Both the position numbers and the translations under genes were made by a program. A stretch of 64,000 bases of DNA from assembly GCF_001640805.2 (NCBI RefSeq), contig NC_066845.1, forward strand, positions 19,098,307 through 19,162,306. The letters run 5' to 3'. This DNA comes from Lates calcarifer (taxonomy: Eukaryota; Chordata; Actinopteri; Centropomidae). The notes under the pieces are model-generated. The model had not been told where the DNA came from. It did no database searches and saw only the letters and a list, made by a program, of their open reading frames with translations. How positions within the stretch are numbered: the first letter of the stretch is position 1; every line of letters starts with the position of its first letter. Of this stretch, positions 47,105 through 64,000 are shown piece after piece.

Positions 47105-47894
47105 GGTTTGACAGCTACCAAAGTGTAATAGGCATGAAGGTGATCAGCCCTGGCTGCTCCCTGGGGTGAGATATCTGTTCCGTCCCAGAGCCGAGAAACC
47201 CATACTGCTGGTAGAGTTTACAACGACAAGAGAGAACAAGTGAAGACAAGGGAACGTGGATACAGAGAAAATCCTCATCTTGTAGAATGTCCTAATCCAC
47301 AGAAGACATATTTACTGTATTGCCCTCACCTCTGTCATTGAAACACTAATTTCACGTCTTGGACCATGATCATCTTTCACAACTAACTGGCTATTTTGCC
47401 AGCGACAGGAAACTGACTGAACAGGTTTTATTGTCCATGTATATGTATTTTGCAAAAATATAGTCACACAGCCAAAGTGGGAAACACCTTATTTTTCTGA
47501 ACGCCCCTCTTATCTCCAAGATCTACCACTGTTCTGTGGGACTTTAAGTTGCTTACAGACCTGTTACCCTCACCACTCCCCCTGCCTCTTGTCAGGGACT
47601 GTCACCTGGCTGGGAGTGGGTGGTGGGTGGACCTGATTTTACCAGGCAGAGGGTAGGCTCAGGGGGTTTGTGCTATGGTTAGCTGCTCCCTTCCGTGCTG
47701 CTCATACTCAGCCTCTGAGGGACTCTCTGTGCGACCCCAGGACAAGGGATAGTAAGCAGGCAGAGGGCAAAGAGGAAGAGGAGGAGGCGGCGCTACGGCG
47801 CAGGCCAGGTATTTCCTTGGCTTACAGTCCCTATATTTGTGTGCGGTCATTGCAGTAAGGCCCCAGGGCCCCTGCACCCACCTAGACCGCAGCC
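47105..47894 (+). other. kat6a: kat6a long 5' UTR with upstream ORFs
   Basis: About 790 nt precede the start codon within exon 2, with several upstream ATGs, including an 11-residue ORF at 47134-47169. The true start (GCAGCCATGG at 47895) has a strong Kozak context, and its product matches KAT6A from the first residue. Confidence 0.6.

Positions 47895-64000
<16,106 letters not shown>

Overview
This is vertebrate nuclear DNA, almost certainly from a ray-finned (teleost) fish. It has intron-rich genes with GT-AG splice sites, protein sequences that align with mammalian genes but diverge in a fish-like way, compact introns, many CA/GT/GATA-type microsatellites, and dispersed repeats of kinds I recognise from spiny-rayed (percomorph) fish. 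All gene names rest on reading translated exons; no database search was run. I see no bacterial operon, CRISPR array, rRNA gene, tRNA gene or intact mobile element.

Three protein-coding genes lie head to tail on the + strand. (1) About 1-9.1 kb: the 3' half of sema4c, a semaphorin class 4 transmembrane guidance ligand. Six exons give the end of the sema domain, the PSI and Ig domains, the membrane segment and a cytoplasmic tail ending in a PDZ-binding motif. A long 3' flank (9.1-16.3 kb) holds old repeats and may contain a distal terminal exon. (2) 16.4-28.9 kb: a complete cdca2 (Repo-Man), a mitotic-exit PP1 targeting protein. It has 14 coding exons (920 codons in my model), one upstream non-coding exon and a promoter with CCAAT, ETS, E2F-like and CHR-like elements. 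(3) 45.4-64 kb (continues beyond the window): the 5' part of kat6a (MOZ), a MYST-family histone acetyltransferase. The window holds its CpG-rich promoter, a non-coding first exon, the winged-helix exon and the tandem PHD finger exons, and stops before the catalytic MYST domain. The products act separately (cell-surface signalling, chromosome-bound phosphatase targeting, chromatin acetylation) and nothing suggests a shared operon-like function.

The 16.5 kb between cdca2 and kat6a has no gene I can support. It is a graveyard of repeats: two reverse-strand Tc1-like transposase relics, two non-LTR reverse transcriptase relics, several copies of foldback elements, and a short relic resembling the nucleotide-binding domain of a plasma-membrane calcium ATPase.

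The observations most worth a second look are a 29-residue uninterrupted glycine run between the two winged helices of kat6a, the calcium-ATPase-like relic, a perfect oestrogen-response-element palindrome in a repeat, in-frame alternative acceptors in cdca2, and clustered TAACGTTA/GTTAGC words near the kat6a and cdca2 promoters. I did not find a convincing new biological system.
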